From NCBI GenBank assembly GCA_017620345.1, contig JAFZQP010000068.1, forward strand, positions 1 through 9,206: a stretch of 9,206 bases of DNA, in the 5' to 3' direction. Of this stretch, positions 8,738 through 9,206 are shown one piece after another. The DNA comes from Lachnospiraceae bacterium. GTDB taxonomy: Bacteria > Bacillota_A > Clostridia > Lachnospirales > Lachnospiraceae. Both the position numbers and the translations under genes were made by a program. Each line of letters opens with the position of its first letter. The stretch's first letter is position 1. Under the pieces are notes generated by a model that ran no database searches, had not been told where the DNA came from, and saw nothing but the letters and a program-made list of their open reading frames with translations.

Positions 8738-9106
8738 GTAGAAGAAATCATGTACCATTTTGTCAAATTCTTTCCACATCGGAAGGGTAGGACATCCTTT
8801 TTTGAGAGGACATTCGTTCTTGTCGCTTGCAAGACATGCGACAGAAGACAGGGGTCCCTCCATCAGTTCAAGTATTTCGCCCACGGGATATTTGTTCGGC
8901 TTACGGCACAGTCTGTAGCCGCCGCCTTTCCCGCTCATGCCCGTAAGAAGACCTCCGCTTACCATTTCCTTTGCGATTATCTCAAGGTATTTTTTTGATA
9001 TGCCCTGTCTTTCTGCGATATCCTTTAACGGCGTATATCCGTCGCCTCCGTTCTCCGCCAGATCTATCATGACCCGGAGTGCATATCGTCCTTTTGTTGA
9101 GATCAT
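8708..9106 (-). CDS. Rrf2-family transcriptional regulator with Fe-S-type cysteines
   Basis: This 132-residue cytoplasmic DNA-binding protein is a typical full-length Rrf2 regulator. The family includes IscR, NsrR and CymR, which sense Fe-S status, nitric oxide or cysteine. The N-terminal motif STKGRYALRVMIDLA is at residues 3-17. The helix-turn-helix is around DIAERQGISKKYLEIIAKEM (29-48), and the wing is GMSGKGGGYRL (56-66). A dimerisation helix follows. Cysteines C91-X7-C99-X5-C105 sit where IscR binds its cluster (C92-X5-C98-X5-C104), so an Fe-S cofactor is plausible. The spacing differs, and there is no His at the position matching IscR H107; the only His is H119. C67 is an extra cysteine next to the wing. 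The start is the ATG at 9106, with AGGGGG 6 nt upstream. It converges on carB, so it is a separate transcription unit. Its targets cannot be read from this window; autoregulation is likely for the family. I give no gene symbol because the subgroup is uncertain. Confidence 0.93.
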   Translation of the reverse strand: MISTKGRYALRVMIDLAENGGDGYTPLKDIAERQGISKKYLEIIAKEMVSGGLLTGMSGKGGGYRLCRKPNKYPVGEILELMEGPLSSVACLASDKNECPLKKGCPTLPMWKEFDKMVHDFFYKKTLADLLK

Positions 9107-9112
9107 ACGTAT

Positions 9113-9118
9113 CCCCCT
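9113..9118 (-). promoter_or_regulatory. Ribosome binding site of the Rrf2-family gene
   Basis: Read on the minus strand, AGGGGG lies 6 nt before the ATG at 9106-9104. It supports this start, which also matches the usual STKGRYALR N-terminus of the family. Confidence 0.75.
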
Positions 9119-9146
9119 TTCATTTGAACGATCCGAATTTTCACCT

Positions 9147-9176
9147 ATTATACCGCAGGGCGAATGGGTAAATCAA
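9147..9176 (-). promoter_or_regulatory. Sigma-A type promoter of the Rrf2-family gene
   Basis: On the minus strand a perfect TATAAT -10 box (9152-9147) is preceded, after an 18-bp spacer, by TTGATT (9176-9171), which matches the -35 consensus at four of six positions. Transcription would start near 9140 and give a leader of roughly 34 nt. The match to consensus and the position just before the gene make it the best promoter candidate in the window. Confidence 0.75.
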
Positions 9177-9195
9177 GAACTAAATACCTATTTAC
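9168..9195. promoter_or_regulatory. Candidate operator (AT-rich inverted repeats) at the Rrf2 gene promoter
   Basis: TAAATA-CC-TATTTA at 9181-9194 is a perfect 6-bp inverted repeat with a 2-nt centre, ending 4 bp upstream of the -35 box (9171-9176). A wider repeat, GTAAAT (9168-9173) with ATTTAC (9190-9195), overlaps the -35 itself. Rrf2 proteins commonly bind AT-rich dyads at their own promoters, so this may be an autoregulatory site. AT-rich palindromes also arise by chance, and the exact motif for this subgroup is not known to me. It could instead serve a divergent gene beyond the right edge. Confidence 0.4.
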
Positions 9196-9206
9196 ACGGT
9201 AGGCAG

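Noticed and set aside
8750..8998. An 82-residue plus-strand frame downstream of carB
   Set aside because: It is antisense to the clearly recognisable Rrf2 gene, follows the terminator, and has no domain or ribosome binding site of its own.

Overview
The window reads as a stretch of core nitrogen and nucleotide metabolism from a low-to-mid GC Firmicute. My best guess is a Lachnospiraceae-type clostridium. The guess rests on several features: a Bacillus-type PurF with a short propeptide and a [4Fe-4S] ligand set, strong purine-rich ribosome binding sites, frequent ATA, AGA and AGG codons, and an Rrf2-family regulator. It is family-level inference, since no rRNA or other taxonomic marker is present.

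Layout. Positions 1-8683 carry five tightly packed plus-strand genes: gltB (3' part only, cut by the left edge), gltD, purF, carA and carB. The gaps are 2, 15, 41 and 4 nt, so this looks like one transcript whose promoter lies upstream of the window. A rho-independent terminator follows carB. A convergent minus-strand gene for an Rrf2-family Fe-S-type transcription factor (8708-9106) closes the window. Its promoter, ribosome binding site and a possible operator lie at 9107-9195.

How the genes work together. GltB and GltD form glutamate synthase, which converts glutamine plus 2-oxoglutarate into two glutamates. PurF uses glutamine for the first committed step of purine synthesis. CarA and CarB use glutamine to make carbamoyl phosphate for pyrimidines and arginine. 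All of them draw on the glutamine amide, so the operon looks like a glutamine-spending hub rather than a single-pathway operon. GltB, GltD and PurF also carry recognisable Fe-S ligand cysteines.

I see no mobile element, CRISPR array, tRNA, rRNA or riboswitch, and no clearly novel system. The points that deserve a second look are modest: the mixed-pathway operon, the terminator embedded in the coding end of the convergent gene, the probable operator and tiny upstream ORF before the Rrf2 gene, the unusual cysteine spacing of that regulator, and a changed nucleotide-binding position in the CarB allosteric domain.
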